From assembly GCF_900607235.1 (NCBI RefSeq), contig NZ_LR027855.1, positions 149,821 through 213,820 of the forward strand: 64,000 nt of DNA. The letters are read 5' to 3'. The stretch comes from Olivibacter jilunii. Its GTDB lineage: Bacteria; Bacteroidota; Bacteroidia; Sphingobacteriales; Sphingobacteriaceae. Position 1 is the first letter of the stretch. Each line of letters starts with the position of its first letter. Of this stretch, positions 54,813 through 63,114 are shown piece after piece. Both the position numbers and the translations under genes were made by a program. Under the pieces are notes generated by a model, which worked only from the letters and a program-made list of their open reading frames with translations, was not told where the DNA came from and did not search any database.

Positions 54813-55124
54813 GTGAAGGTTATTGAAGATGAATATACATATTTTCAAAAAAAACCGATTATGGAACAGTTACTTAGCATAGATTTACTCAGAAGGCTGA
54901 AGCTCAACGGGTATACCGCATTGATACCAAAAGCTAAGAGGAATAACACCCAGGTTTTTGCTATTTCAAACTATCCTGTTGAAGAACTAAAAAGTAATGC
55001 AAAAGAAGCTCCTTTGCATGAAGATAACGTATTGGCAATTGAAGATTTGCTACTGCACGAAGATGAATTAACACTTGAGGGAATTGTTGTATTACCGGAT
55101 GAAGACTTATCCTCCGCTTTATAA
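54813..55124 (+). CDS. hypothetical protein
   Basis: 103 residues from GTG 54813, or 85 from ATG 54867. Not recognised. Rich in Leu, Glu and Asp; the C-terminal half is acidic (EDNVLAIEDLLLHEDELTLE). No signal peptide or membrane segment. It lies alone between the divergent EcsC gene and the convergent HMA-AraC gene. Could be a real short gene or chance; codon use looks like its neighbours. Confidence 0.5.
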   Translation: MKVIEDEYTYFQKKPIMEQLLSIDLLRRLKLNGYTALIPKAKRNNTQVFAISNYPVEELKSNAKEAPLHEDNVLAIEDLLLHEDELTLEGIVVLPDEDLSSAL

Positions 55125-55216
55125 AAGGAATCAGGATAGCATACTTAATTTGCATCAAACAAGCGGACGGTTTGAGTAATCAAAACTTAAGCCCCTTCAC
55201 TTTCATATGCCGAACC

Positions 55217-55813
55217 CTATACCTGATCTAAAGGTTTTCTTTTCCGGTCCTTAATTTGCTTAAAATGAGAGGGTGTTAACCCGGTGATTTTTTTAAACTG
55301 CGTAGATAGATGTTGAACGCTACTATAACCCAGTTTATACGCGATCTCACTCAATGTCAGCTCATTATATACAAGTAGTTCTTTAGCTCTTTCAATACGT
55401 TGCAAAATAATAAATTGCTCAATCGTAAGCCCTTCTGTCTGCGAGAATAAAGTACTAAGATAGTTATAGTCAATCGTTAGCTGTTGCTGGAGAAAAACGG
55501 AGAAGTTCACTTTCATGTTAATTTCGTCAACGTTGTGTATCCGTTCGATCAACAAGGTCTTCACCTTTTCAACCAATTTTTGCCTCTTATCATCAAGAAG
55601 TTCGAATCCAACCGCAGTCAATTCCTCTCTCAACATGTGATACCGTTCTTTAGGTAGGGCCTCCTTTAATGCGATCTCGCCTAAACTTACCGATACGGGT
55701 TGAATGCCCATCGTGTCCAAAATTTGTCTGACCACCATCACACAGCGATTGCATACCATATTTTTAACGAATAATCTCATGTCAGCGATATCCATTGTTA
55801 TTAGCGATTTCAC
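55217..55813 (-). CDS. AraC-type regulator with N-terminal HMA-like domain
   Basis: 198 residues (starts at 55795 and 55780 are also possible). N-terminal part (about 12-78) is a heavy-metal-associated-like ferredoxin fold with a CxxC-type site (MVCNRC), as in copper chaperones; C-terminal part (about 95-198) is an AraC double helix-turn-helix (LTIEQFIILQRIERAKELL; LTLSEIAYKLGYSSVQHLSTQFKKITGLTPSHF). The fusion suggests direct metal sensing. It lies just downstream of the biotin operon on the same strand (69 bases), but that may be chance. Confidence 0.85.
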   Translation of the reverse strand: MKSLITMDIADMRLFVKNMVCNRCVMVVRQILDTMGIQPVSVSLGEIALKEALPKERYHMLREELTAVGFELLDDKRQKLVEKVKTLLIERIHNVDEINMKVNFSVFLQQQLTIDYNYLSTLFSQTEGLTIEQFIILQRIERAKELLVYNELTLSEIAYKLGYSSVQHLSTQFKKITGLTPSHFKQIKDRKRKPLDQV

Positions 55814-55882
55814 ACAAAGTTCGGTAAAGAAAATGAAGAAGACATTATATAATTTCTTAAATTTTTTACAAGTTCCACGCCT

Positions 55883-57163
55883 CTACCCTACCTCTTCCAG
55901 CGCCAAGCGAATCGTAGCATAAATATAATCAAGTTCTTCATCCTTTATGCAATATGGGGGTAATAGATAAATCACATTGCCCAATGGTCGCATTAGGATC
56001 CCTTTTTGCAAAAAGTAATCGTAGAGTTGATCTCTTAAGGGGTTAAAATAGTTCGTTACATCGTCCGAACGCCATTCAATAGCCAGAATTGTTCCTAAAA
56101 AGCGGGTTGTCTGTACGTTGCGATGCCCTCTAATGGATCGCGCAAAATCGATATGGCGTGTTGTTATCCTTTGTATACAAAGCCGGGTTTCCTCTTTAAG
56201 CAGCAGGTCTAAACTTGCCAATGCAGCAACACATGCTAGTGGGTTCGCTGTATAAGAATGACCATGGAACAACGTTTTCGTTCGATCATTTGATAAAAAA
56301 GCGTGATAAATCGGTTCCGTGCACGATGTGACACCTAAGGGAAGTGTACCGCCGGTTAAGCCTTTCGATAAACACATGATATCCGGTTGTGTGTGCAAAT
56401 AATCAGCAGCAAAGAGCTTTCCGGTTCGTCCGAAGCCCGTAAATACTTCATCTTGTATAAGTAAAATACCGAGTTCTTTGCAGAAACACAACAGCTCACT
56501 CAAGTGACTAGCTTCATACATTTTCATGCCTGCCGATCCTTGCACAAGCGGTTCATAAATAAAACAAGCAACCTCCTGCCGAATAGCATACAATTTTTCT
56601 TTAATTGTTTTTAGACTGAGTTCGTTTGGTACTTCCAGGAAGATAACTTCAAAGAGATAATTTTCAAAGGGTTTTGTCCAATTACTTCTTGCACTCACCG
56701 ACATGGTGCCAAAGGTATCACCGTGGTAAGCGTCTTTCAGCGCAATAATTTTCTTTTTACATTGTCCAGTGTTATGCCAATACTGCAAGCACATTTTTAA
56801 TGCTATTTCAACCGCAGTAGACCCATTATCGGAATAAAATATCTTACGCTGGTTGTCCGGTAAAATGCTCAATAAGCGCTCGGCTAGCGCGATAGCAGGC
56901 GAATGCGTAAAACCGGCGAATATCACATGCTCCAACTTGTGCAATTGCTTATAAAGTTGCTCCGCAATATAAGGATGCGCATGTCCATGTAAATTAACCC
57001 ACCAAGAAGATATCGCATCGATATAGGAACGCCCATCTTCTGCATAAAGGTAGACGCCCTTTCCTTCAACAATAGCGATGGGAGGCCCATCTATCGGCAG
57101 CTGTGAATAGGGATGCCAAACAGCCGCTACATCACGCTGTGAGAGTGTTGTCTCATGATTCAT
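55883..57163 (-). CDS. bioA: adenosylmethionine-8-amino-7-oxononanoate aminotransferase
   Basis: 426 residues. Converts KAPA to DAPA with SAM as amino donor; PLP enzyme. Seen: AVWHPYSQLP (BioA-specific), DAISSWWVNLHGHAHPYI, YSDNGSTAVEIALKM, LKDAYHGDTFGTMSVSAR, LIQDEVFTGFGRTGKLFA and LSKGLTGG with the PLP Lys. Last gene of the biotin operon; 3 bases after bioB. Complete. Confidence 0.97.
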   Translation of the reverse strand: MNHETTLSQRDVAAVWHPYSQLPIDGPPIAIVEGKGVYLYAEDGRSYIDAISSWWVNLHGHAHPYIAEQLYKQLHKLEHVIFAGFTHSPAIALAERLLSILPDNQRKIFYSDNGSTAVEIALKMCLQYWHNTGQCKKKIIALKDAYHGDTFGTMSVSARSNWTKPFENYLFEVIFLEVPNELSLKTIKEKLYAIRQEVACFIYEPLVQGSAGMKMYEASHLSELLCFCKELGILLIQDEVFTGFGRTGKLFAADYLHTQPDIMCLSKGLTGGTLPLGVTSCTEPIYHAFLSNDRTKTLFHGHSYTANPLACVAALASLDLLLKEETRLCIQRITTRHIDFARSIRGHRNVQTTRFLGTILAIEWRSDDVTNYFNPLRDQLYDYFLQKGILMRPLGNVIYLLPPYCIKDEELDYIYATIRLALEEVG

Positions 57164-57166
57164 AAG

Positions 57167-58162
57167 TTAACCTAAATCTAATTTTTGATTTTCTTTTAAG
57201 GAGAATGGATGAAGCCCCAGCAACTCAAACATTGCTCTATCCTCCGTCAGCTTCGGGTTCGGTGTTACTAACAATTCCTCGCTTTCACTTGTAAAAATAG
57301 AATTAGCACCTGCCAGAAAGCACCAGGCTTGTTCGATTGTAGACATTTCGGATCGACCTGCACTGAGCCGTACCATCGCTTTTGGCATTAAAATACGAGC
57401 TGTTCCAATCATTCGTACCATTTCCCATATCTGCACCTTTGGCAAATCTGCCAATGGCGTACCACTGACGCGAGCTAAGGCATTAATCGGCACCGATTCT
57501 GGATGGCTCGGCATAGTGGCCAGTTTGTGAAGCATGGCGATCCGATCCTCTGCTGATTCTCCTAGACCAATAATTCCACCACAACAGACCGATATGCCAG
57601 CTCGCCTGACATACTCCAAGGTATTCAATCGGTCGTTAAAATTACGCGTGCTTATGATCTCCTGATAATAATTTTCTGAAGAATCGAGGTTGTGATTATA
57701 AGCCGACAAGCCAGCTTCCCGCAAGCGTTTTGCTTGATCAGCCGTTAGCATCCCCAAGGTACAGCAGACTTCCAGCCCTAAGGCGTACACACCTTTAACC
57801 ATTTCCAATACGTTATCAAAATCACGGTTATTCCGTACTTCACGCCATGCCGCCGCCATACAGAAGCGTGTTGATCCAGACTCTTTTGCCCTTTTAGCAC
57901 AAGCTATCACTTCGCCTACGTCCATTAATGGTTTAACCTTAATATTGGTGTGGTACCTGGCGGCCTGTCCGCAATATGCACAATCTTCCGGGCACCCTCC
58001 TGTTTTTATTGATAGTAAGGTGCAAACCTGAACTGTAGACGGATCATGCCACTGGCGATGAATGTGTGCCGCCTCGTAAGTTAAAGTCAACAAACTCATA
58101 TGGTAGATACGGCGTACTTCTTCGATCGACCAATCGTTGCGAATTTTATTTTGCTGATTCAT
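57167..58162 (-). CDS. bioB: biotin synthase
   Basis: 331 residues. Radical SAM enzyme that inserts sulphur into dethiobiotin. Radical SAM cluster C57, C61, C64 (GGCPEDCAYCGQ), and the [2Fe-2S] ligands in the usual later blocks (ARYHTN; FCMAAAWR; CCTLGMLTADQAKRLREAGLSAYNHNLDSS). C-terminal SAGRSEMS...CFLAGANSIF. Overlaps bioD by 17 bases and is followed by bioA after 3 bases. Confidence 0.98.
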   Translation of the reverse strand: MNQQNKIRNDWSIEEVRRIYHMSLLTLTYEAAHIHRQWHDPSTVQVCTLLSIKTGGCPEDCAYCGQAARYHTNIKVKPLMDVGEVIACAKRAKESGSTRFCMAAAWREVRNNRDFDNVLEMVKGVYALGLEVCCTLGMLTADQAKRLREAGLSAYNHNLDSSENYYQEIISTRNFNDRLNTLEYVRRAGISVCCGGIIGLGESAEDRIAMLHKLATMPSHPESVPINALARVSGTPLADLPKVQIWEMVRMIGTARILMPKAMVRLSAGRSEMSTIEQAWCFLAGANSIFTSESEELLVTPNPKLTEDRAMFELLGLHPFSLKENQKLDLG

Positions 58163-58796
58163 TTTTTTTTATTTTACTATTTATCGATAAGTGTAAGCTA
58201 CTGTAACGGATCGCTTCGTTATTTATTGAACTCAATTCAGGAACATGGATGATAGGAATCTCCTCGGAAACGTGACTCTCTATCGCCTCTTGGGAAGCTT
58301 TATTCATATTGCCATTAAATACCAGCGCCCCTATACGAACTTCTTTTCTACGTAAAACTTCATAGGAAAGAAGACTGTGGTTAATGCAGCCCAAGTAGTC
58401 TCTTATCACCAATATGGCTGTTGCACCAAGTTGCTTTATTAAATCAATCATAAAGAAATCACCTGATAAAGGCACGAGCAAGCCACCTGCCCCTTCAATA
58501 ATCAACCGATTGGCAGTAAAAGGTGGTTGAAAATCATCTGGGTGAATAGCAATGTTCTCCGCAGCAGCCGCCTCATGTGGCGAAGCCGCCAATTGCAGCC
58601 GAAATCGCTCTTGATGAATGTGTGTCGATTCCGCATTTACCAAATGCTTGACTCGTTCACTGTCTGTATTGTCTAAGTCTCCGCACTGAATTGGCTTCCA
58701 ATAGTCGGCTTTCCAATAAGATGCCAATACCGCTGAGACAATCGTTTTTCCCACCCCGGTGCCGATTCCCGTGATGAAGATATTTTTTTCATTCAT
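58146..58796 (-). CDS. bioD: dethiobiotin synthetase
   Basis: 216 residues from ATG 58796, which gives the usual MNEKNIFITGIGTGVGKT start; an earlier ATG at 58826 is open. P-loop GTGVGKT, then YWKPIQCGD, IIEGAGGLLVPLS and the carboxylating loop. Closes the ureido ring of DAPA with CO2 and ATP. Third in the operon; overlaps bioB by 17 bases and is 52 bases after bioF. Confidence 0.96.
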   Translation of the reverse strand: MNEKNIFITGIGTGVGKTIVSAVLASYWKADYWKPIQCGDLDNTDSERVKHLVNAESTHIHQERFRLQLAASPHEAAAAENIAIHPDDFQPPFTANRLIIEGAGGLLVPLSGDFFMIDLIKQLGATAILVIRDYLGCINHSLLSYEVLRRKEVRIGALVFNGNMNKASQEAIESHVSEEIPIIHVPELSSINNEAIRYSSLHLSINSKIKKNESAK

Positions 58797-58848
58797 TTTC
58801 TTAAAATAGGTTATTGTGTATACCATACTTTAACCGCATTAAATGCCG

Positions 58849-59970
58849 TTATTCATTTTTAATTAGCTGTTTCAGACGGAAGACAAGGCGTATGATATCC
58901 TCATCTTTATTATAACTGTGGAGGCAAACCCGTAAGCATTCGCGGCCTGGTTTCACGGTAGGGCTTTTTATTGCAGAAACATCGAAACCATGATGCTGCA
59001 GTATTTCGCTCCATTGCTCTACTTCCTGGTTACTTTTACCATAGATAATTTGTATTGGACTGAGAAAAGGGCCTCGCACTTCCCTTCCCAATGCTTGGTT
59101 AAAAAGCAAGCATTTTGCTTGAAGTAAAGCTTGATCGCATGCTGCCCTCGCCAAACGCTGATAAGCTAGTCGCACGGCTAATAATTGCCAATAGGATGCG
59201 GCCGTACTATAAATGAAGGGACGGCAGTAATTAATAAGATAGTCCTGCAATATCTTGCTTCCCAAAATAGCAGCTCCCTGTACTCCCAGTGCTTTCCCGA
59301 ACGTAACGACGCGTGCAAAAACACGTTTTTCCAATCCCAGCAATTGTATCAATCCGCCTCCAAATACACCAATTGCATGCGCTTCGTCAACGATCAGCAA
59401 CGCATTGTACCGATCACATACGTCAATTAAATCGCTAAGAGGTGCAAAGTCGCCGTTCATGGAGTAAAGGCTCTCCACTAACACAAAACACTTTCCACTG
59501 CGATATTTTTCCAACTTCCTGCGTAGATCGCTTATCTGGTTGTGCTTGAAATGAAGGGTGGTTGCCAAACTGAGACGACAACCATCAACAGCAGATGCAT
59601 GTACACATTCATCTCTAACAATGAAGTCGCCTCGTTTAGCGAGCGCTGATATAAGTCCTAGATTAGCCAAGTAGCCTGTGTTTAAGAGAAGAGCCGATTC
59701 TGCTTGATGAAACCGGGCAATCTGGCCCTCTACCTCTTCTGCCAGCAAACTATTACCGGAGATTAGGCGTGAGCCAGTGGATCCTATAATAAATGATCCA
59801 TCGCATTGTAAGCAGTCGACAAACGCTCTATTAGCCAGCGATCTCGACCAGCCAAAATAATCATTGGAGCAAAAGTCAATCAAACCATTGGGAACCCTTA
59901 GTTGCCGGAGACAACCTTCGTCCTTCCTTTTTGATAAAGCTTTAAGCATGTACAGATCCATCGCTTTCAT
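58849..59970 (-). CDS. bioF: 8-amino-7-oxononanoate synthase
   Basis: 373 residues from ATG 59970; ATG 59961 or 59949 also fit. PLP enzyme that joins pimeloyl thioester and alanine to KAPA. Seen: LIDFCSNDYFGWSRS, GSTGSRLISGNS, SLYSMNGDFAPLSDLIDVCDRYNALLIVDEAHAIGVFG, and the PLP Lys in FGKALGVQGAAIL. A bit short at the N terminus, but complete. The start overlaps the upstream diiron gene by up to 29 bases. Confidence 0.96.
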   Translation of the reverse strand: MKAMDLYMLKALSKRKDEGCLRQLRVPNGLIDFCSNDYFGWSRSLANRAFVDCLQCDGSFIIGSTGSRLISGNSLLAEEVEGQIARFHQAESALLLNTGYLANLGLISALAKRGDFIVRDECVHASAVDGCRLSLATTLHFKHNQISDLRRKLEKYRSGKCFVLVESLYSMNGDFAPLSDLIDVCDRYNALLIVDEAHAIGVFGGGLIQLLGLEKRVFARVVTFGKALGVQGAAILGSKILQDYLINYCRPFIYSTAASYWQLLAVRLAYQRLARAACDQALLQAKCLLFNQALGREVRGPFLSPIQIIYGKSNQEVEQWSEILQHHGFDVSAIKSPTVKPGRECLRVCLHSYNKDEDIIRLVFRLKQLIKNE

Positions 59971-60565
59971 ACAAATCTTGCTTTATCCGGTTGATCCAAT
60001 CTGAAAAAATACGCCGCTCCTTTATGATGAGGTAAGATGCATGTTGTCGCCATTCTCCATCGTATTCGGTAAGCTGGTTGACCATTTCTTCTAAATGCCC
60101 CTTTTCTTCCTGTATAATCGCCTTGACATTAACTTTGCTTCCATGACGCAGGAGCACTTCCTGATAGAGTGGGTACAACTCATCCGCCCGTAACTCAATG
60201 ATGTAAGTCACCATTAGGTAGGCATAAAAGCGTAAACGATCAGGAGAAACGGCTAAGACGTCCTTAAAGTATCGATATACGTCTAAATTTAGCCTATCAA
60301 GATATTGTTTGCTCACTATGGGCGCCAACAGTTCATGTGTCTGATAAGTATTGCAATAAGTCCCTAACTTACGACTCTGCCTTTTTAGATGATAAGCGTG
60401 CCTATGCTCTTCGGCTGCATGTTTGAGTAGGGTTAAATTGAGTAACGCGTTGTCCTTAATTGCTGATATTTTGCAGGCGCCACTGTTTTCCATTAGCGAT
60501 AACGTGTTTAGAAATTTGGCATGAGCGCAATCGTCTGCTACGATATCGTATAATAAATCTTTCAT
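59942..60565 (-). CDS. ferritin-like diiron protein heading the biotin operon
   Basis: 207 residues, all-helical, not a known biotin enzyme. A full set of ferritin-type iron ligands can be read by eye: E26 (helix A), E53xxH56 in AEEHRHAY (helix B), E124 in YIIELRADE (helix C, or E129), and E154xxH157 in EEKGHLEEM (helix D). Two ExxH motifs 101 residues apart and A-B, C-D spacings of 27 and 30 resemble those of diiron oxygenases such as aldehyde deformylating oxygenase. No signal peptide. It is first in the operon and overlaps bioF, so it is produced with the biotin enzymes. Candidate for making or releasing the pimeloyl precursor, since no bioC, bioH, bioG or bioI is in view. Other options: a hydroxylase (MiaE-like), or iron-sulphur support for BioB. 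Function is inferred. Confidence 0.75.
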   Translation of the reverse strand: MKDLLYDIVADDCAHAKFLNTLSLMENSGACKISAIKDNALLNLTLLKHAAEEHRHAYHLKRQSRKLGTYCNTYQTHELLAPIVSKQYLDRLNLDVYRYFKDVLAVSPDRLRFYAYLMVTYIIELRADELYPLYQEVLLRHGSKVNVKAIIQEEKGHLEEMVNQLTEYDGEWRQHASYLIIKERRIFSDWINRIKQDLYESDGSVHA

Positions 60566-60582
60566 TGCTATTGAATTTTAGC

Positions 60583-60590
60583 CAAAAGTA
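60583..60590 (-). promoter_or_regulatory. biotin operon promoter -7 element
   Basis: TACTTTTG on the minus strand, exact TAnnTTTG match, 17 bases before the ATG at 60565. ATG stands 18 bases upstream in place of TTG. One of the half-sites (60599-60605) lies in the spacer. Confidence 0.55.
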
Positions 60591-60598
60591 GTATCTTG

Positions 60599-60643
60599 CC
60601 GGACGATACATATAGTCCAGTTTTAACTTCATGAGTAGTCCGG
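60599..60643. promoter_or_regulatory. candidate MocR operator half-sites
   Basis: Three related 7-mers in the divergent gap: CCGGACG at 60599-60605 (inverted), AGTCCAG at 60614-60620 and AGTCCGG at 60637-60643 (direct, 23 bases apart). The last overlaps codons 3-5 of the regulator gene; the first lies in the spacer of the biotin promoter. MocR-type regulators often bind such mixed direct and inverted sites. Confidence 0.45.
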
Positions 60644-62118
60644 TTAAAATTCCTTTTAAAAGTCTTATTGTGTTGAGCAAGCAAGGCAATACACCCATAT
60701 ACCTACAGATTGCACGGCAACTTATCAATGCTATTCAACGCGGCGTTTTAATTACCGACACACAACTACCTGGAAGTCGGGCGCTTAGCGAAGATCTTGG
60801 TGTGCATAGAAAAACGGTTATTGCAGCTTATGACGAACTGTATACGCAAGGTTGGACGCAGAGCATTCCGAATAAAGGCACCTTTATTCGAAACCGTCTT
60901 AACAACGACTTGCCTGATCCTATAAAATATGACAGTGATTATTTAGCCAGCTATCCAAAAAAAACCGGCTTCTCGTTTAAACAGCGCATCCTGTTGGATC
61001 GACCGATCGCATTATCGACTTGCCACTTAGCCTTCAGCGATGGTCTACCTGATACGCGAATAGCTCCTTTAGATCGTTTGGCGAAAATTTACGGAGGTGT
61101 ACTAAGAAGAAAAACGAGTGTAAGACATTTAGGGTATTCTCATTTGGAAGGCAACGAATATTATCGCGATAGTTTGGCATACTATCTGAACAATTCACGC
61201 GGCCTTCCCATAAAAAAAGAGAATATATTGACGACACGCGGTATACACATGGGCATTTATTTGGCATCCAGCGTCCTCATTAATACCGGTGAGCGGGTTG
61301 TTGTAGGAAACCTCAGCTATTATATCGCCAATATGATTTTTCAACAGGCTGGTGCAAAACTACATGCTGTGCCGGTAGACAAGGAGGGTATCTCTGTAGA
61401 AGCCATCCGAGCGCTTTGTGAAAAAGAAACTGTACGGATGGTATATATAACACCACACCATCATTATCCGACTACGGTTACGTTAAGTGCTGAACGACGA
61501 ATCGAATTGCTCAATTTGGCGAGTAAATATGGCTTTATCATTCTTGAAGACGATTACGATTACGATTTTCATTATACGAGCAGTCCGGTATTACCCCTCG
61601 CCAGTGCTGACAGTCAAGGCATGGTTGTATATATCGGCTCGTTTTGCAAAACGCTCGCACCGGGTTTGCGAACCGGTTACATCATTGCCCCGCAAAACCT
61701 GATAGAAGAAATCGGACGTTTCAGACGAATCGTTGACAGACAAAGCGATATGTTAATGGAACAAGCACTGGGCGAGTTATTAACGGAAGGAGAAATTCAT
61801 AGACACCTAAAAAAAGCGATTAAAGTTTACGAACAGCGTTGTACCCATCTGTCTACCTTATTAAAGAATGAACTGAGTGATTACACCTCCTTCAAATCTC
61901 CACCGGGAGGATTAGCATTATGGTCTTTGTGGAAAAAAGAATTGAATCTGATGCGAATTAGCAAAAACTGTGCAAAATACGGCCTTCATTTGCCGCAAAC
62001 CTTACTTTACCAAAATGAATTGACAACGGCTATGCGATTAGGCTTTGGAGACCTCAACACGAATGAGCTCACAGAAGCAGTTCACATACTAAAGCAGTCG
62101 GTGACGGAATCGCTATGA
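60631..62118 (+). CDS. MocR-type regulator (GntR winged helix plus aminotransferase domain)
   Basis: 495 residues. N-terminal GntR winged helix (about 20-95: PIYLQIARQLINAIQRGVL; QLPGSRALSEDLGVHRKTVIAAYDEL), linker, then a class I aminotransferase-like domain from about 130 with the PLP Lys in GSFCKTLAPGLRTGYI and ILEDDYDYDF. Related to PdxR and GabR, which sense PLP or its adducts. Divergent from the biotin operon by 65 bases, so its likely target is that operon; BioF and BioA are themselves PLP enzymes with amine or ketone substrates that could be ligands. Ends 6 bases into the convergent hydrolase gene. Confidence 0.9.
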   Translation: MSSPVKIPFKSLIVLSKQGNTPIYLQIARQLINAIQRGVLITDTQLPGSRALSEDLGVHRKTVIAAYDELYTQGWTQSIPNKGTFIRNRLNNDLPDPIKYDSDYLASYPKKTGFSFKQRILLDRPIALSTCHLAFSDGLPDTRIAPLDRLAKIYGGVLRRKTSVRHLGYSHLEGNEYYRDSLAYYLNNSRGLPIKKENILTTRGIHMGIYLASSVLINTGERVVVGNLSYYIANMIFQQAGAKLHAVPVDKEGISVEAIRALCEKETVRMVYITPHHHYPTTVTLSAERRIELLNLASKYGFIILEDDYDYDFHYTSSPVLPLASADSQGMVVYIGSFCKTLAPGLRTGYIIAPQNLIEEIGRFRRIVDRQSDMLMEQALGELLTEGEIHRHLKKAIKVYEQRCTHLSTLLKNELSDYTSFKSPPGGLALWSLWKKELNLMRISKNCAKYGLHLPQTLLYQNELTTAMRLGFGDLNTNELTEAVHILKQSVTESL

Positions 62119-62979
62119 TAACAAAAGTCTGTTCATTTGTTCAAGCAGTTCGTTAATTAGGGCTTCGCTCTTAACCATATGATGGTGACCGGTCCCATCA
62201 TAGGCTTTATGTTTGATATCGCCATGTTTTTGCAGAAATCCCTGCATAAAGCTAAATGGTGAGATTTCGTCAAGACGATCGTAAAAAAGCAAGTGGTTTT
62301 CACAGGCGTAATTGTAAAGGTTATTCAGGTTGAAATAACTAACCTCAATATCAAACGACTTTTTAAAATCGCGGAAAAATTGTCGCTGCACATCAATTGG
62401 CACATTAGCTGTTGTCATTTGGGTGATAAAGTAGCTTTCGAGATCAATTAACGGAGCTAGGCTGACCAACAATGTTGGTTTTACGACGAAATCTTTGTAA
62501 GCGATGATATTGGCCATTGCACCTAGAGAGTGACCAATTAAAACGCTTGGGATACCAAAATGCCTGGTTATTTTTCGAATACTTTCAACATATAATAAGA
62601 GATTAGTCAACCTTCCTTGCGAAGAACCATTACCAGGAGCATCAAATGCGATTACTGTAAAGCGTGAACTGGACAAAAGACGTTCAATTAGATAATAGAA
62701 ATCAGCTGCTTTAGAAGCCCAACCATGCGTTAGTAGTACAAGTTGATCACCATTTCCCCAAGCAAATGCATTAACCAAAAGCTCCTGATGATCAAAATAG
62801 GAATCGAAAACCGAAAACTCGATTTGTCTGGAACGTGCCAATAGCTCCTGCTGACTTGAACGTAAGGGAAATTTCGGAGAATAAAACAAGTAATCAAACA
62901 TATATTGACAAACTGCATCAAATACTTGCTCTTTCACCAATGCTTGTATTTCCGAGGTCATCTGTTTAACCTTCCTCAT
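62113..62979 (-). CDS. alpha/beta hydrolase
   Basis: 288 residues from ATG 62979. The frame is open from ATG 62997, but that ATG overlaps an exact promoter -7 element (62995-63002), so the inner start is more likely. Core: LLTHGWASKAADFY (oxyanion region), FDAPGNGSS, nucleophile elbow GHSLGAM, GTGHHHMV with the catalytic His. Cytoplasmic, no signal peptide. Could be a BioH-like esterase in view of the nearby biotin genes, but it has no feature specific for that and may be an unrelated hydrolase. Confidence 0.84.
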   Translation of the reverse strand: MRKVKQMTSEIQALVKEQVFDAVCQYMFDYLFYSPKFPLRSSQQELLARSRQIEFSVFDSYFDHQELLVNAFAWGNGDQLVLLTHGWASKAADFYYLIERLLSSSRFTVIAFDAPGNGSSQGRLTNLLLYVESIRKITRHFGIPSVLIGHSLGAMANIIAYKDFVVKPTLLVSLAPLIDLESYFITQMTTANVPIDVQRQFFRDFKKSFDIEVSYFNLNNLYNYACENHLLFYDRLDEISPFSFMQGFLQKHGDIKHKAYDGTGHHHMVKSEALINELLEQMNRLLLS

Positions 62980-62994
62980 AGTGTGTTTATTAAA

Positions 62995-63002
62995 CAAAGA
63001 TA
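62995..63002 (-). promoter_or_regulatory. promoter -7 element of the alpha/beta hydrolase gene
   Basis: TATCTTTG on the minus strand, exact match, covering the ATG at 62997 and 15 bases before ATG 62979. No TTG at the -33 distance. Confidence 0.4.
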
Positions 63003-63114
63003 AACTTTAACGGTTAGCGTATGTAATATCTGTGTCAAACAAAAGGCGCATTACAGCAGTAAGATATCAAAGGCATTTTATATCTTTATTTTCAGAATTC
63101 AGTAAAATCAATAT

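Noticed and set aside
60566-60630. Biotin or TPP riboswitch ahead of the biotin operon
   Set aside because: The leader from the -7 element to ATG is only about 10 bases, too short for a riboswitch.
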